Origin: Pyrinomonadaceae bacterium
GTDB taxonomy: Bacteria; Acidobacteriota; Blastocatellia; Pyrinomonadales; Pyrinomonadaceae
NCBI GenBank assembly: GCA_021463165.1
Contig: JAJTWY010000001.1
Coordinates: forward strand, 62,001 to 126,000
Reading direction: 5' to 3'
Length of the DNA: 64,000 bases
Position numbers and translations under genes: made by a program. Below the pieces are notes generated by a model, which made no database searches, was not told where the DNA came from, and saw nothing but the letters and a program-made list of their open reading frames with translations. Below, in pieces: positions 62,370-64,000 of the stretch (positions are counted from its first letter, which is position 1; every line of letters starts with the position of its first letter).

Positions 62370-63068
62370 ATGAAAATTGACGTTCTAACAATTTTCCCGG
62401 AATTCTTTGACGCGGTCTTTGACTTCGGGATCATCCGGCGGGCCAAGCTCGCCGGGATCGTTAAAATAGTCGCCCACGACCTCCGCAAGTACGCCGTGGA
62501 CAAACACAAAATGGTCGACGACCGGCCGTTTGGCGGTGGCGACGGGATGGTTTTGAAGCCGGAGCCGATATTTGCGGCGATTGAAAATTTGATCGGCACC
62601 AGCGACCGCGACTCGTATCCGAAGGGTACACGCGTCGTACTGCTCTCGCCTCAGGGAAAGCCGTTCAAGCAGGCCGATGCTGCGTTGATGGCAGAGGAAG
62701 CCGAGCATCTGGTTTTCATCTGCGGCCGTTACGAGGGCGTTGATGAACGCGTTAATGACGTGCTCGTCACGGATGAGATATCGATCGGCGATTACGTCCT
62801 GTCGGGCGGGGAGCCGGCCGCCGTCGTAGTAGTTGACAGTATTGTAAGGCTTTTGCCGGAGGCATTGGGCAGCGAAACCTCTGCGTCGAATGATTCATTT
62901 TCGACCGGAAAGCTCGATTGCCCACATTACACGCGGCCGGCCGAGTTTCGCGGGATGAAAGTCCCCGAGGTTCTTTTGAACGGCAATCATGCCGAGATCG
63001 AAAAATGGCGCTTTGAGAAGGCGCTGGAAAAGACGCGGGCCGTACGCCCCGATCTAATAAATGAATAA
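62370..63068 (+). CDS. trmD: tRNA (guanosine(37)-N1)-methyltransferase
   Basis: A 232-residue SPOUT methyltransferase. [40 protein letters not shown], the knot region [15 protein letters not shown] with [15 protein letters not shown], and [18 protein letters not shown] are all TrmD marks. It prevents frameshifting by modifying G37. The gene lies 35 bases downstream of rimM. Confidence 0.97.
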   Translation: MKIDVLTIFPEFFDAVFDFGIIRRAKLAGIVKIVAHDLRKYAVDKHKMVDDRPFGGGDGMVLKPEPIFAAIENLIGTSDRDSYPKGTRVVLLSPQGKPFKQADAALMAEEAEHLVFICGRYEGVDERVNDVLVTDEISIGDYVLSGGEPAAVVVVDSIVRLLPEALGSETSASNDSFSTGKLDCPHYTRPAEFRGMKVPEVLLNGNHAEIEKWRFEKALEKTRAVRPDLINE

Positions 63069-63119
63069 AATGGTGAATGTGAGCGATTGAAACCGTTGAC
63101 CTCTGGCCGAAGGATAGAA

Positions 63120-63485
63120 ATGAACAGACTAGACAGCGTCGAAAAGACACAGTTAAAAGACAATATTCCAGCTTTCCAGCCGGGAGACACGCTCCGCGTT
63201 TCGGTGCGCATCAAGGAAGGAAATAAAGAGCGGCTTCAGGCCTTCGAGGGCATCTGTATCGCTATTAAGCATGGCGGCGTTCGTGAGACGGTGACCGTTC
63301 GCAAGGTCAGCTTTGGTGTCGGCGTCGAGCGTATCTTCCCGCTCCATGCGACCGTCATCGATCATATCGACGTTGTACGTCGCGGTAAGGTCCGTCGGGC
63401 GAAGCTCTATTATTTGCGTGATCTTCGGGGTAAGGCAGCTCGTATTAAGGAACGCGACACTCGGGCTAAGAAAAAGCAGGCTTAG
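63120..63485 (+). CDS. rplS: 50S ribosomal protein L19
   Basis: A 121-residue ribosomal protein, preceded by [46 protein letters not shown] and the end [20 protein letters not shown] are diagnostic. The start [19 protein letters not shown] matches the usual L19 start; an upstream TTG at 63087 is unlikely. It follows trmD in the standard order. Confidence 0.97.
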   Translation: MNRLDSVEKTQLKDNIPAFQPGDTLRVSVRIKEGNKERLQAFEGICIAIKHGGVRETVTVRKVSFGVGVERIFPLHATVIDHIDVVRRGKVRRAKLYYLRDLRGKAARIKERDTRAKKKQA

Positions 63486-63492
63486 TCGGAAT

Positions 63493-63888
63493 ATGAAAGA
63501 AGGCCGCCGCGAATTTGTTGCCGCACTCGGTGCAGCGGCCTCGTACGCTCTATTTCCGTCTGATGTGGCCGCGTTGCCTACGGGGAAGATGTACGGCCTG
63601 ATCGGCCGAATGACCTCCGTCGAGGGCAAACGCGACGAACTGATCAAGCACTTGCTCGACGGGTCGGATCGAATGCCGGGCTGCCTCAGTTACATTGTCG
63701 CGAAGGATCCGAATGACGCGAACGGGATCTGGATAACTGAAGTTTGGGATCGGCAGGAAAGCCATGCGGCATCACTGAATCTTCCCAGTGTCAAGGAATC
63801 CATCAAGAAAGCCCGGCCGCTCGTAGCAGGTTTTCACGAAAGATTCACGACCGAACCGCTGGGCGGCCACGGACTTTCGAAGAAATAG
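63493..63888 (+). CDS. Tat-signal ABM-fold monooxygenase-like protein
   Basis: A 131-residue protein. The N-terminus MKEGRREFVAALGAAASYAL looks like a twin-arginine signal (RRxFVAALG). The rest is an antibiotic-biosynthesis-monooxygenase domain: MYGLIGRMTSVEGKRDELIK, DRMPGCLSYIVAKDP, GIWITEVWDRQESH. It starts 7 bases after rplS, an unusual guest between rplS and rnhB. Function unknown; an oxidase of small aromatics is possible. Confidence 0.8.
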   Translation: MKEGRREFVAALGAAASYALFPSDVAALPTGKMYGLIGRMTSVEGKRDELIKHLLDGSDRMPGCLSYIVAKDPNDANGIWITEVWDRQESHAASLNLPSVKESIKKARPLVAGFHERFTTEPLGGHGLSKK

Positions 63889-63912
63889 ACGCCAGCCGGT
63901 ATAATCCGTTTT

Positions 63913-64000
63913 GTGCAAGACTTTACACTCACAGCCGAGCGCTCCGTTTGGACGATCGGCTTTGATTTTGAGCGACAGGCTTACAGTGAAGGTTTTCGCC
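63913..64000 (+). CDS. Probable ribonuclease HII, N-terminus only (cut by window edge)
   Basis: A GTG-initiated frame (MQDFTLTAERSVWTIGFDFE) is open to the window edge. It ends with FERQAYSEGFR, which resembles the lead-in of RNase HII proteins (usually followed by VAGVDEAGRG). The position right after the rplS block, as in many bacteria, supports rnhB. The catalytic motifs lie outside the window, so this is tentative. Confidence 0.55.
   Translation, partial: MQDFTLTAERSVWTIGFDFERQAYSEGFR

Noticed and set aside
1..64000. CRISPR arrays, insertion sequences, prophage genes, rRNA, tRNA-Sec
   Set aside because: Both strands were read for spaced direct repeats, transposase or phage motifs, rRNA segments and a UCA-anticodon tRNA. 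None was found. The only tRNA is tRNA-Ser at 14.0 kb.

Overview
The window looks like chromosomal DNA from a moderately GC-rich Gram-negative-type bacterium, probably an Acidobacteriota member near class Blastocatellia. This placement is an inference from gene content, not from a marker-gene phylogeny. The supporting features are a paired b'/b ATP synthase stalk, an outer-membrane protein with a carboxypeptidase-regulatory-like domain, M61 peptidase and beta-propeller lipoproteins, a complete phenylalanine/tyrosine degradation core, SelB, and the ffh-rpsP-khpA-rimM-trmD-rplS block. Genes are tightly packed, often with ATGA-type overlaps. No gene-free stretch exceeds 300 bases.

Layout. 1-13.8 kb runs almost entirely on the minus strand. 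It holds small metabolic and regulatory genes (DUF4287, DUF1761, AraC, RpiB, alpha/beta hydrolase). It also holds an aromatic amino acid catabolic run (phhA, hpd, hmgA) with a HigBA-like toxin-antitoxin pair lodged between phhA and hpd, and an Lrp/AsnC regulator divergent from it. DUF1801, cupin, Fic, gltX and YetF genes follow. A tRNA-Ser(GCU) lies at 14.0 kb. 14.2-38.7 kb is mostly plus strand: an outer-membrane barrel protein, a large sensor histidine kinase, an M61 peptidase / beta-propeller lipoprotein / DinB run, murA, HIT and TPR proteins, a sigma-54 activator directly followed by selB, DUF2071, folA, Mpo1-like, an FGGY kinase, transketolase, a minus-strand RelE/CopG-type pair, a D-threonine-aldolase-like enzyme and DinB.

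38.7-52 kb is more accessory. It contains a beta-lactamase-like hydrolase, an alaS homologue lacking the whole aminoacylation domain, an aldehyde dehydrogenase carrying an in-frame REPIN-like palindrome pair, a DUF4143 ATPase behind a long inverted repeat, and a coupled four-gene minus-strand operon in which two genes carry single-base frameshifts. Two exonuclease III paralogues flank a MOSC protein, and a DNA methyltransferase follows. 52-56.2 kb encodes ATP synthase b', b, delta, alpha and gamma, without beta, epsilon, a or c. 56.3-64 kb holds small membrane proteins, an SPFH/zinc-ribbon protein, Trm112-like, a GT9 glycosyltransferase and the conserved translation/SRP block ending in a probable rnhB cut by the window edge.

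The most unusual items are the catalytic-domain-less AlaS, the REPIN-like insertion inside a live reading frame, the HigA-like antitoxin without a DNA-binding domain inside a catabolic operon, and the palindromes overlapping the fic and DUF4143-ATPase promoters. No CRISPR array, prophage or insertion sequence was seen.
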